This document shows, one piece after another, positions 26,601 through 34,587 of a stretch of DNA of 64,000 bases; position 1 is the first letter of the stretch, and every line of letters starts with the position of its first letter. Both the position numbers and the translations under genes were made by a program. The notes beneath the pieces are model-generated. The model had not been told where the DNA came from. It saw only the letters and a program-made list of their open reading frames with translations, and did no database searches. This DNA comes from Verrucomicrobiota bacterium. GTDB taxonomy: Bacteria > Verrucomicrobiota > Verrucomicrobiia > Limisphaerales > JACDHS01. The DNA lies in contig JACDHS010000004.1 of the NCBI GenBank assembly GCA_013820875.1, positions 35,816-99,815 on the forward strand. The letters are read 5' to 3'.

Positions 26601-27644
26601 ATGTTGACGAAGGAAAGCATCACAGAGGCGCTGAAGACTGTTAAATATCCGGGTTACTCCCGCGACATTGTTTCATTTGGACTAATCAAAAATGTGGCGT
26701 TGCACGAAGGTGACGTGGTCGTTTCCCTCCAGCTTTCCACCCCCAGCAATGATGTCGCCGCACAATTGAAGCGCGAAGCGGAATTAGCCCTGCAGAATCT
26801 TCCGGGAATCAAGACGGCAAAAGTGGATGTCATGATGCCGAGCGCGCAACAAGTCGCCGCTGCCACCAATACGATGGCAGGGCAAGCGAAGGTTCCAGGT
26901 GTCAAACGAATCGTCGCCATTGCCTCGGGCAAAGGTGGCGTCGGTAAATCAACCGTTTCAGTGAACCTGGCCTGCGCGTTGCAACAGCTCGGGGCCAAGG
27001 TGGGTTTGCTCGATTGCGATATCTACGGGCCGAGTATTCCGCTCATGATGGGGGTTCACGAAAAACCGCAGGTCACGGACGATGAACGCCTGATCCCGCC
27101 GCAGAATTACGGGGTCAAGCTGATGAGCATGGGCTTCCTGGTGGAAGGTGATCAACCGGTCATCTGGCGTGGGCCAATGATTGTAAAGACGATCCAACAA
27201 TTTTTGTTTGTCGTTGATTGGGGTGATCTCGACTACCTCCTCGTCGATTTGCCGCCCGGCACCGGCGATGCCCAACTGACGCTATGCCAGACGGTGCCGC
27301 TCGACGGTGGCGTCATTGTGACCACCCCGCAGGAAGCTTCGCTCGGCGTCGTGCGCAAGGGCGTCGCCATGTTTGAAAAGGTGAATGTGCCGATTCTTGG
27401 GATTGTGGAGAATATGAGTTACTTCACCACGCCTAATGGTGAACGGGTCGAAATCTTCGGCCACGGCGGCGGACGCTACGAAGCGGCCCGCAAAGAAGTT
27501 AATTTCCTCGGCGAAGTTCCCATCTTTACCGAAATCCGCATCGGCGGCGATGAAGGACGCCCGATCACGGTAAAAGATCCAAAGAGCGCCCCGGCGCAAT
27601 GCTTCATGAAGGTAGCTGAGGAACTGCGGAAAATTCTTGGGTAA
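26601..27644 (+). CDS. Mrp/ApbC-type P-loop ATPase (Fe-S carrier family) without the CxxC motif
   Basis: 347 residues from ATG 26601. N-terminal ~90 residues are the DUF59/MIP18-like domain (LKTVKYPGYSRDIVSFGLIK). Then the ParA/MinD-like ATPase: deviant Walker A SGKGGVGKSTVSVNLACAL, LLDCDIYGPSIPLMMGV, LLVDLPPGTGDAQLT. This family carries Fe-S clusters to apo-proteins. In most members the segment after NMSYF has a CPxC cluster-binding pair; here it reads NMSYFTTPNGERVEIFG, so the pair is missing and cluster carriage, if any, must differ. Monocistronic, followed by a non-coding tandem array. Confidence 0.9.
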   Translation: MLTKESITEALKTVKYPGYSRDIVSFGLIKNVALHEGDVVVSLQLSTPSNDVAAQLKREAELALQNLPGIKTAKVDVMMPSAQQVAAATNTMAGQAKVPGVKRIVAIASGKGGVGKSTVSVNLACALQQLGAKVGLLDCDIYGPSIPLMMGVHEKPQVTDDERLIPPQNYGVKLMSMGFLVEGDQPVIWRGPMIVKTIQQFLFVVDWGDLDYLLVDLPPGTGDAQLTLCQTVPLDGGVIVTTPQEASLGVVRKGVAMFEKVNVPILGIVENMSYFTTPNGERVEIFGHGGGRYEAARKEVNFLGEVPIFTEIRIGGDEGRPITVKDPKSAPAQCFMKVAEELRKILG

Positions 27645-27842
27645 TCCGGCAGTTGCTTGCTTAACCGCTGATCTTCGCTAATAGGCCCCAATGGGAGTAG
27701 CGGAGCGAAACAAAGGATTTCACCCAACAAACGGTGCCCCCTTTTCTTCCATTCCCACTGCCGAGAAACCGGTTTAAGATCCCGGCACTGACGCCTTGCC
27801 TCAAGTGACTTCAAAAGGAAAAGCTGAGTTTGGGCGCAAAAT

Positions 27843-28180
27843 GACGAAAAAAGGGATTTTTGACACCCAACACACCTTGCTGAGGGTCAAAAAAGCCTTT
27901 TTACGACCTCCGCAAGGTTTGCGGACAGTCAAAAATCCCTTTTTTGACACCCAGCAACCTTTGCTGACTCCCCAAAAACCCTTTTTCGACACCCAACACA
28001 CCTTGTTGAAGGTCAAAAATCCCTTTTTGCGACCTTCGCAAGGTTTGCGGACAGTCAAAAAACCCTTTTTGAGGAGTGCGCAAGGTGTGTTGACAGTCAA
28101 AAATCCGTTTTTTGGCGGCCAACACACCTTGCTGACTCCCAAAAATCCCTTTTTTGCCGGTCCGCAGACCCTCCACGGGA
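27843..28180. repeat. 42-bp tandem array of hairpin units
   Basis: A-tract/T-tract junctions of the form AAAAATCCCTTTTT recur at about 27847, 27889, 27931, 27974, 28015, 28057, 28099 and 28141, i.e. every 42 bp (41-43). Between them lie alternating arms such as GACACCCAACACACCTTGCT and GCAAGGTTTGCGGACAGTC, sometimes in inverted order (GCAAGGTGTGTTGACAGTC), so successive units can pair with each other. Both strands are open over >130 codons, but only because the repeat has no stop in those frames; the peptide would be a degenerate repeat. It lies between convergent genes. Bases 27645-27842 hold nothing else recognisable. Confidence 0.92.
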
Positions 28181-28229
28181 AGCCTGAAAAACATTTCAAA
28201 ACTCCGCCAACTGCCGGTTTAATTAAGGA

Positions 28230-29096
28230 TTACATAGCGGCTGTTTGGAATTGCGGATGCCTTTGCAGTTTCTCCCAGTTTTCTTCAGAAATAGGGAGTT
28301 GCCGATAGAGAGCTTCAAACATGGGTTCTGCGCTGGTGGAACGTCTCGCCTTTTCCAGCCAGGCGCGGTCCAGCGGTTCGTTAATCAAATTCAATGAATT
28401 GGCAGCAATGGTGGTTTCTTCCTTCTCACCCGTCGCATGGCCCACTCCAACGAAAAACCCTGCCAGCAACAAGGTGACACGAAGCATCGTGCTGCGGGAG
28501 TAGGTTGGCATTGCACACGGCCGATTTGAGTCCAGTAACTGGAAGAGGTCAGTAAAAAGAGGCAATGTCCACATTGCGGGGTTGCGGGCGGGAGAAAAGG
28601 CATCGAACAGAATGACATCCGGCTTCAAAAGGAGCTTCGCGCCGGGAGTTTTCAGAAAGGTCGGAAAATCGCCGAGGCGCAGTTGCCAGTTCACATTCTT
28701 TTCGCCATTCAGAAACTCCACGTCATGTGTTTGGATTAATTGCCGCACCGGTTCTTCATATCCCGCGAAATAGCCGAGTTCCTCTTTTTTCTGCAGGGAA
28801 AATTGCAGCGGTTCCAGCGTGTAATCGAAGCTGATGACGCGGAGCCTGGCCAGGCTTTTGCGGGCCGCGCGGAGAATAGTGAGCACATTGGCGGCGGCCC
28901 CCAAGCCGATATCCCAGATGACGAATTCTCCCTGGTGCTTTTCCAGGCGGTCGAGGAGTTTGATTTGTTGCAGATAAAGCGCTTCCGCTTCTGCCACGGG
29001 ACCAATCACAGGATGGAACGTTTCACCGTATTCCGTCGAGTGCAGGCTCCACGCACCGCTCGTGAGCTGAACCAGTTTGTAAGTGCCGCTTTGCAC
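28230..29096 (-). CDS. MnmC-like SAM-dependent methyltransferase
   Basis: About 288 residues. I place the start at GTG 29096, just downstream of the GDP-fucose synthase stop; an ATG at 29192 would overlap that gene by 89 bases and adds low-complexity residues. N-terminal part WSLHSTEYGETFHPVIGP and AEALYLQQIKLLDRL is typical of the MnmC methyltransferase domain (DUF752), followed by the SAM site VIWDIGLGAAANVLTILRA and DVILFDAFSPARNPAMWT, then MPTYSRSTMLRVTLLLAGFFVG. MnmC(M) finishes the 5-methylaminomethyl modification at the tRNA wobble uridine. The FAD oxidase half of bifunctional MnmC is absent. Confidence 0.8.
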   Translation of the reverse strand: MQSGTYKLVQLTSGAWSLHSTEYGETFHPVIGPVAEAEALYLQQIKLLDRLEKHQGEFVIWDIGLGAAANVLTILRAARKSLARLRVISFDYTLEPLQFSLQKKEELGYFAGYEEPVRQLIQTHDVEFLNGEKNVNWQLRLGDFPTFLKTPGAKLLLKPDVILFDAFSPARNPAMWTLPLFTDLFQLLDSNRPCAMPTYSRSTMLRVTLLLAGFFVGVGHATGEKEETTIAANSLNLINEPLDRAWLEKARRSTSAEPMFEALYRQLPISEENWEKLQRHPQFQTAAM

Positions 29097-29103
29097 AGAA
29101 AGC

Positions 29104-30045
29104 TTAAGAATCGGCGAAGCGCTGGAGGAAGTCGGTGTAGGCCAGCTCAATGCCTGTCTCCAAATCCATTTTGGGCCTCCAACCGAGCGCAAAAAGACGT
29201 GAACTGTCCATCAGCTTGCGTGGAGTCCCGTCGGGCTTGGAATCGTCCCAGATAATTTCGCCAGTGAAATCGATGATACGTTTCACAAGCTCGGCCAATT
29301 GCTTGATTGTCAGTTCCTGGCCCGAGCCGACGTTGATGAATTCTTCCTCACTGTAGTTCTCCATCAAAAAGACTGCCGCACTGCCCAGGTCATCCGCGTG
29401 CATGAATTCACGGAATGGCGAACCAGTGCCCCAGCAGGTGACGGCTGGCAGGTTGGCGACTTTAGCTTCATGAAATTTGCGGATCAACGCTGGCAATACA
29501 TGGGAGCTCTGCGGATGGTAATTGTCATTTGTGCCATAAAGATTGGTCGGCATGACAGAAATGAAGTCGCAGCCATATTGGCGTCGGTAAGCCTGGCACA
29601 TCTTGATCCCGGCGATTTTAGCTACTGCATACCATTCGTTGGTTGGTTCCAAGGGCCCAGTGAGCAGGTATTCTTCTTTTAGCGGCTGCGGAGCCAGTTT
29701 CGGATAAATGCAAGAGCTGCCGAGGAACAAAAGCTTCCTGGCTCCATGCAAATAGGCGGTGTGGATGAGATTGTTCTGAATTTGGAGATTTTCATAAAGG
29801 AACTGGCCCGGTAACGAATCATTGGCCAGAATGCCCCCTACTCTTGCGGCTGCAACAAACACATATTCTGGTTTCTCATTCTTGAAAAAGGTTTGAACTG
29901 CTGCCGTATCCAACAGGTCTAATTCAGCATGGGTGCGACCGATTACATTGGAAAAACCCTGTTTTTCAAGTTCGCGCCATATGGCACTGCCTGCCAAACC
30001 GCGATGGCCGGCCACGTAAATTCTGGAATTACGCGAGATTTGCAT
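29104..30045 (-). CDS. fcl: GDP-L-fucose synthase
   Basis: 313 residues from ATG 30045 (an ATG at 30069 is possible). Short-chain dehydrogenase fold: RIYVAGHRGLAGSAI (NADP site), FVAAARVGGILANDSLPGQF, LLFLGSSCIYPKLAPQPLKE, and YAVAKIAGIKMCQAYRRQYG with the catalytic Tyr-x3-Lys; then MPTNLYGTNDNYHPQSSHV. It makes GDP-L-fucose from the 4-keto-6-deoxymannose intermediate by epimerisation and NADPH reduction. The usual partner GDP-mannose dehydratase (gmd) is not in the window. Upstream neighbour of the MnmC-like gene on the same strand. Confidence 0.95.
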   Translation of the reverse strand: MQISRNSRIYVAGHRGLAGSAIWRELEKQGFSNVIGRTHAELDLLDTAAVQTFFKNEKPEYVFVAAARVGGILANDSLPGQFLYENLQIQNNLIHTAYLHGARKLLFLGSSCIYPKLAPQPLKEEYLLTGPLEPTNEWYAVAKIAGIKMCQAYRRQYGCDFISVMPTNLYGTNDNYHPQSSHVLPALIRKFHEAKVANLPAVTCWGTGSPFREFMHADDLGSAAVFLMENYSEEEFINVGSGQELTIKQLAELVKRIIDFTGEIIWDDSKPDGTPRKLMDSSRLFALGWRPKMDLETGIELAYTDFLQRFADS

Positions 30046-30354
30046 AGTAAACGTCGCAGCTAACGGCATTTTCGCGTAAATGCAAGCATTCGGGGGCGAA
30101 AGAGTGGTTTGGGATCACTTAAGCGGCCTTGATTGCCAAACATTGTGCCGGGGAGTGCCTTATTTTTTAACACTCGTTTGGTCAAATCAGTTTGCAGGCG
30201 CAAATTCCTGTGTAAAACATCACTGTTGACTTTGGCACTGAGATTGCTAAAACGGACATTGCGGTAGACAGAAGGCAATAAGTGAACAAACGTCCTAATT
30301 ATAAAACCGTCTTCTGTTACGTTCACGCCGCAGTAAACAGAAAAGGTAAATACA

Positions 30355-30735
30355 ATGAAAATCCAAATGAGTCGTAAGTCGGGCTTCACACTGGTTGAAA
30401 TCATGATCGTCGTCGCCATCATCGGTCTGTTGGCCGCGATCGCGATTCCGAACTTCGTGAAAGCTCGCACCACCGCCCAGCAAAATGGTTGCATCAACAA
30501 CCTCCGCCAGATTGACGGTGCCAAAGAACAATGGGCTTTGGAAAAGAAAAAAGCTGAAGGTGATCCGATTACTCAAACCGAAGTGGACGAGTACATCAAA
30601 GGTGGCACACCTAAATGCCCATCCACTGGTGATACTGCCAGCTATGACTATGGTGATGTAGGCGCAGATCCTACATGCGAAAAATCAGGTGAAACTGCCG
30701 CGCATGTGCTGCCTAATCCGCAGGTCACCCCATAA
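30355..30735 (+). CDS. Type II secretion/type IV pilus-like pseudopilin, copy 1
   Basis: 126 residues. Prepilin leader with GFTLVEIMIVVAIIGLLAAI after basic SRKS; Gly/Phe cleavage site and Glu5 are intact. The short globular part (AIPNFVKARTTAQQNGCINN, QIDGAKEQWALEKKKAEGD, KGGTPKCPSTGD) is the verrucomicrobial GspG-like type with a conserved Cys. An AAAAGG ribosome-binding site precedes the ATG. It ends in a strong terminator, and the next gene is a diverged copy. Confidence 0.9.
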   Translation: MKIQMSRKSGFTLVEIMIVVAIIGLLAAIAIPNFVKARTTAQQNGCINNLRQIDGAKEQWALEKKKAEGDPITQTEVDEYIKGGTPKCPSTGDTASYDYGDVGADPTCEKSGETAAHVLPNPQVTP

Positions 30736-30748
30736 TAGTCTTTATGGC

Positions 30749-30781
30749 AAAAAGGCTTAGGAGCAATCCTAAGCCTTTTTT
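30749..30781 (+). terminator. Rho-independent terminator between the two pseudopilin genes
   Basis: AAAAGGCTTAGGA, loop GCAA, TCCTAAGCC and a T-run, starting 14 bases after the first pseudopilin stop. The second pseudopilin therefore needs read-through or its own promoter in the short stretch before 30828. Confidence 0.92.
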
Positions 30782-30827
30782 GCTTTTAAGACGGTATGGA
30801 AACAGCTTTAATCCATGTAAGCCTATT

Positions 30828-31190
30828 ATGCGTGTTTTTAACAAGGTTGAATCGGGTTTTACGCTGGTCGAAATTCTCATCGTGGTAGCGGTCATCGGAC
30901 TGCTTATCTCGATCGCAGTGCCGAACTTCGCGAAAACCCGCAAAGTCGCTCAAGCGAACATCTGCGTGGAAAACTTGATGCAAATTGAATCGGCCAAACA
31001 AATGTGGGCTCTGGAAACACTCAAGGCCGATGGCGACCCCGTCGAACCCGATAACTTGATTGGCATGACTCTTTACATCAAAAAGACACCCGAATGCCCG
31101 AGTGGCGGGGAGTATGATTACAATGTGGTGGGGACGAATGCGTTCTGCAGCTTTGGAAATCAAGTCACTCCTCCTCACGTTTTGGAATGA
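30828..31190 (+). CDS. Type II secretion/type IV pilus-like pseudopilin, copy 2
   Basis: 120 residues from ATG 30828. Leader VESGFTLVEILIVVAVIGLL, then SIAVPNFAKTRKVAQANICV, ENLMQIESAKQMWALETLKA and KKTPECPSGGEYDYN: a diverged tandem paralogue of the previous gene. It has the same layout and ends NQVTPPHVLE, matching the AAHVLPNPQVTP end of copy 1. Frames starting further upstream run through the terminator and are not credible. Followed by its own terminator, then the ABC transporter genes. Confidence 0.88.
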   Translation: MRVFNKVESGFTLVEILIVVAVIGLLISIAVPNFAKTRKVAQANICVENLMQIESAKQMWALETLKADGDPVEPDNLIGMTLYIKKTPECPSGGEYDYNVVGTNAFCSFGNQVTPPHVLE

Positions 31191-31199
31191 TAAACTCAC

Positions 31200-31229
31200 A
31201 CCTGGGGATTCGTCTTCAGGTTCTTTTGT
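31200..31229 (+). terminator. Terminator with TTCG tetraloop after pseudopilin copy 2
   Basis: ACCTGGGGA, loop TTCG, TCTTCAGGT (9 bp with two G-T pairs), followed by TCTTTTGTTT. Confidence 0.75.
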
Positions 31230-31298
31230 TTCAGATTTGAACGAGTCTTTTTGCTCATTGTCTATAAAGTGCAATTCTAACACATTTTCGGTTTAGCT

Positions 31299-32054
31299 AT
31301 GGCGGAAGTCATTAAAGTCGAAAAGTTGACAGTAGAATTTCCCGCTGGCGGAGCAGGGCAGCAAACCAAGGTCGCCGTTAAAAACTTGAATCTGACGGTG
31401 TCCTCGGGAGAAGTCTTTGGTTTCCTAGGACCAAACGGCGCGGGAAAGACCACAACCATGAACGTCCTGCTCGGGTTCGTTAACCCGACCAGTGGTTCGG
31501 CTTCCATCTTCGGGGTGGATGTCCGCCAGCCGATTGCCCGGCAGCGCATCGGGTATCTTCCAGAGTTGACCTACTATTACAAATTCCTGACTGCTGAGGA
31601 ATTGCTGCGTTTTTATGCAAAAGTATTCCGAATTCCCAAAGACCAGGTAGAAAGTCGAATTGATGAGGTGTTGAAGCTGGTGGAGTTGGAGCATGCCCGG
31701 AAACGATTGATTAAAACGTATTCCAAAGGGATGCAGCAACGGGCCGGCCTGGCCCAGGCGTTGATCAACGATCCTGACCTGCTTATTTTGGATGAACCAA
31801 CCAGCGGTCTCGATCCGATTGGCCGGATGAAGGTTCGGGAGATTATTCAACGACTTAAAAACGAAGGGAAGACCGTGTTCTTCTCCTCGCACGAACTGGG
31901 TGAGGTCGAAACCGTGTGTGATCGCGTGGCCATTTTGAACCAGGGAGAATTGAAGGTGACAGGCCGCGTTGATGACCTGGTAAGAGAAAATCAAATGAAT
32001 CTCGAGAAAATTTTCCTCGAAATGATCGGCTACAAAAGTCCAGTCACAGTATGA
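31299..32054 (+). CDS. ABC transporter ATP-binding protein
   Basis: 251 residues, single nucleotide-binding domain of the DrrA/ABC-2 type: Walker A GFLGPNGAGKTTTMNVLLGF (~45-60), Q-loop region RIGYLPELTYYYKFLTAEE, signature SKGMQQRAGLAQALI, Walker B LLILDEPTSGLDPIGR and H-loop FFSSHELGEVETVCD. It energises the permease encoded next, with a 4-base ATGA overlap. Export of a lipid, polysaccharide or antibiotic-like compound is usual for this class; the cargo is unknown. Confidence 0.93.
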   Translation: MAEVIKVEKLTVEFPAGGAGQQTKVAVKNLNLTVSSGEVFGFLGPNGAGKTTTMNVLLGFVNPTSGSASIFGVDVRQPIARQRIGYLPELTYYYKFLTAEELLRFYAKVFRIPKDQVESRIDEVLKLVELEHARKRLIKTYSKGMQQRAGLAQALINDPDLLILDEPTSGLDPIGRMKVREIIQRLKNEGKTVFFSSHELGEVETVCDRVAILNQGELKVTGRVDDLVRENQMNLEKIFLEMIGYKSPVTV

Positions 32055-32830
32055 TGAATAATGCGTTTGCCCTGGCCGGTATCGTCATTAAAGAACTGTA
32101 TCGGCGCAAAGATTTCTACGTTCTCTTTATTCTCACAGCCCTGCTGACCCTGTTGCTCGGCTCGATCAATTTCTTCAACGAGCAAAATATCGCTCGCTAT
32201 GTAAAAGAGTTTTGCCTGCTTTTGATCTGGATCGCCTCGCTCGTCATCGCGGTGACTACCACCGCGCGACAGATCCCGGCGGAGCGCGAGCAACGAACGA
32301 TTTTTCCGCTCCTGGCAAAACCTGTTTCACGAGGGGATCTGATTTTCGGCAAGTTTCTCGGCTGCTGGATTGCTTCCGGAATTGTTCTGGTGGTGTTCTA
32401 CGTTTTCTTTGCGGTGATTACCGGTGCTCGTGAGCATCACATTCATGTCGCCGCGTATTTCCAGGCATTTTGGATGCATTGGATGATGCTTGGGGTTGTG
32501 GTGGGAATGGTTCTGCTGGGTTCAATCGTGTTTGCAGCGCCATCTTCCAACTCCACCATTTCGTTTGTTGTCATCCTCGGAATCCTGTTGGTCGGACGGC
32601 ACCTGAATAAAGTTGCCGATAGCCTTGCCGAACCAACCAGTTCGATTCTTTACACCGTTTACTACGTCATTCCTCACCTTGAATTTTATGACCTGCGTGA
32701 CCTGATTGTTCACAATGCCGGCTCAGCTCCCTGGTGGGCCGTCGGAGTGGCGACGATCTATGCGATGGTTTATGCCGCTCTGTTTCAGTTTGTGGCATGG
32801 ATGACGTTCCGACGAAAAGCTCTGAATTAA
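32051..32830 (+). CDS. ABC-2-type transporter permease
   Basis: 259 residues with six predicted TM helices (for example VLFILTALLTLLLGSINFF, LLIWIASLVIAVTTTA, MHWMMLGVVVGMVLLGSIVF). Contains the ABC-2 permease feature IPAEREQRTIFPLLAKPVSR between helices. Translationally coupled to the ATPase gene and followed 2 bases later by the TPR protein gene, so the three form an operon. Confidence 0.88.
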   Translation: MMNNAFALAGIVIKELYRRKDFYVLFILTALLTLLLGSINFFNEQNIARYVKEFCLLLIWIASLVIAVTTTARQIPAEREQRTIFPLLAKPVSRGDLIFGKFLGCWIASGIVLVVFYVFFAVITGAREHHIHVAAYFQAFWMHWMMLGVVVGMVLLGSIVFAAPSSNSTISFVVILGILLVGRHLNKVADSLAEPTSSILYTVYYVIPHLEFYDLRDLIVHNAGSAPWWAVGVATIYAMVYAALFQFVAWMTFRRKALN

Positions 32831-32832
32831 AA

Positions 32833-33720
32833 ATGGCTTCACCACGGCTCATTTTACTGCTGCTCCTGGCGAGCGCGTTCAGTCTCTCCACAGTGCTGGC
32901 ACAGTGGCACCAGAACTGGGCTGGCAATCGTTCTGACAACGGGAGCGCTTTGGCGGTGGTCATGGGCGATAGTCGTCGTATTTTCGCAAATCACTTTTTT
33001 ACCAAGGCAGACGTTTATTTCCACAGCGGTTATTACCCGAGCATCTTTGATGCGCCCAAACAGCAGGAACGTTCGCACATGGAGGAGGATCTTACCCAAA
33101 CCCACGATGACGAGGATGAGGATGATCACCATGCGCACGATGAGAGTTGTGATCATGGGGAGGAACATGGTGAAGCAGAGTTCCTCGATAAGCCGCGGAA
33201 TATCATCGATGCGTTCGGTCGAAATTTTTATATCACCAGTCATTCCCATTTGGCCGAAGGGGAGCAGCGCGAAATGTTGCCGTGGTTGAAAATCGCGGCA
33301 GAACTCGATCCGCAAAAAGTGCAGACTTACACCGTCGCTTCCTACTGGTTGCGGAGTAGATTGAACAAACCGAAAGAAGCAGAACAGTTCCTGCGGGAGG
33401 GTTTGCGAGTCAATCCGGACAGCTACGAGATTCTATTCGAGTTGGGGCGAATTCAGCGTGAGAACTATACCAACCCTGATAATGCGAGGAATCTTTGGGA
33501 ATTGGCCCTGCTGAAATGGAGGAAACAAGAATCGGCCGGTCTGAAGCCGAACGAGTTCAATTACCAACAGATTATCGGGTTCCTTGGAGCTTTGGAAGAA
33601 CAGCAGGGAAATGTTGTCAAAGCCATTGAGTATTTTGAGGCGCTAAAGGAAGTGTCACCGGCGAAAGCAGACATCGAATTACGCATCGAGAAATTAAAAG
33701 TCGCGAGCGAACCTCAATAG
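32833..33720 (+). CDS. Exported TPR protein with acidic/histidine-rich stretch
   Basis: 295 residues from ATG 32833, directly after the permease stop; longer frames overlap the permease gene and are unlikely. Signal peptide LILLLLLASAFSLSTVLA. Residues ~90-130 are extremely Asp/Glu/His-rich (DDEDEDDHHAHDESCDHGEE), a plausible metal-binding segment. The second half has TPR-like helices (KEAEQFLREGLRVNPDSYEI, LFELGRIQRENYTNPDNARN). Likely a periplasmic partner of the ABC transporter; whether the His-rich region points to metal transport or is a linker cannot be told. Confidence 0.75.
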   Translation: MASPRLILLLLLASAFSLSTVLAQWHQNWAGNRSDNGSALAVVMGDSRRIFANHFFTKADVYFHSGYYPSIFDAPKQQERSHMEEDLTQTHDDEDEDDHHAHDESCDHGEEHGEAEFLDKPRNIIDAFGRNFYITSHSHLAEGEQREMLPWLKIAAELDPQKVQTYTVASYWLRSRLNKPKEAEQFLREGLRVNPDSYEILFELGRIQRENYTNPDNARNLWELALLKWRKQESAGLKPNEFNYQQIIGFLGALEEQQGNVVKAIEYFEALKEVSPAKADIELRIEKLKVASEPQ

Positions 33721-33815
33721 GTGGTTGAACTTGCGAAGACGCAGAGAGCCAACGTTTCGGGCAATCGTTATTTATAGCAGCCCCCGTTCCACCCATTCTC
33801 AGACAGGCCTAAGAC

Positions 33816-34580
33816 CTAATCAGCAGTAGCTTCGCTTTTTGCGAAGATACGGTTGGCTTCCTCGAGGCTTTCTTTAGACCCGATGTCGTACCAGAGACCG
33901 GGAACTGTCCAGGTATAAAAAGGTGTGCGCGGATAGAGCCATTGGACAAGGCGCCCCGGTTGATCGGGATTATTGCCTTCGGCGATGTATTGCTTAATCA
34001 GCGGCAGCGTATTCTTCGGATAGTAGTAAAGAGCGATGGCGCTCAAGGTGCTGGTTGGATCCTTTGGTTTTTCTTCGAAGAATGTGATGCGCCCTTCGCC
34101 GTCCACATTGATGGAATTATACTTTTTAACTTCATCAAGACTGCCGACATCGTACACGCCGACAACGGGAGCATTTTTTTCCCGGCAAACGTTTCCAAAA
34201 CCCTCCAGGGCTTCGCTAAACAAATTATCGCCAGCGACCACAATCAAATCGTCATCCACATTTTCTTTGGTGATGACAAGGTGCAAATCGCCGATTGCCC
34301 CGAGTTTGTTGGTATCGTCGGTTGACTTATCATTGACGATAGTAAAATCGAGCTTCGTCGCTTTGGTGGCGCGATAATTATCGGCCCATTTCTGGAAGTG
34401 ATCGGCGAATTTGTTGTTGGTGACAACATAAACGCGGTCGATGCCGCCGATGGGCTCAATATTGTCGAGGACATACTCGATCATCGGCTTGCCCGCGACC
34501 GGCAGGAGCGGTTTCGGTTGGTTTTGGGTAAGGGGATAAAGGCGGGTAGCGTAGCCAGCGGCCAGGATCAAAACTTTCAT
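33816..34580 (-). CDS. Sugar-phosphate nucleotidyltransferase (RmlA-like)
   Basis: 254 residues. NTP_transferase fold: MKVLILAAGYATRLYPLTQN with the catalytic Lys in KPLLPVAGKPMIEYVLD, DDLIVVAGDNLFSEALEGF, ITFFEEKPKDPTSTLSAIAL, and LPLIKQYIAEGNNPDQPGRL. Activates a hexose-1-phosphate (glucose-1-phosphate is typical) with an NTP for surface glycan synthesis. Lies 7 bases after ptsI on the same strand. Confidence 0.88.
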   Translation of the reverse strand: MKVLILAAGYATRLYPLTQNQPKPLLPVAGKPMIEYVLDNIEPIGGIDRVYVVTNNKFADHFQKWADNYRATKATKLDFTIVNDKSTDDTNKLGAIGDLHLVITKENVDDDLIVVAGDNLFSEALEGFGNVCREKNAPVVGVYDVGSLDEVKKYNSINVDGEGRITFFEEKPKDPTSTLSAIALYYYPKNTLPLIKQYIAEGNNPDQPGRLVQWLYPRTPFYTWTVPGLWYDIGSKESLEEANRIFAKSEATAD

Positions 34581-34587
34581 GGTCTCC

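Noticed and set aside
27796..28308. Open frames of 130-170 codons on both strands over the 42-bp array
   Set aside because: They are open only because the repeat unit lacks stops; peptides are degenerate repeats (KKGFLTVRKPC-like) on both strands with no start context.
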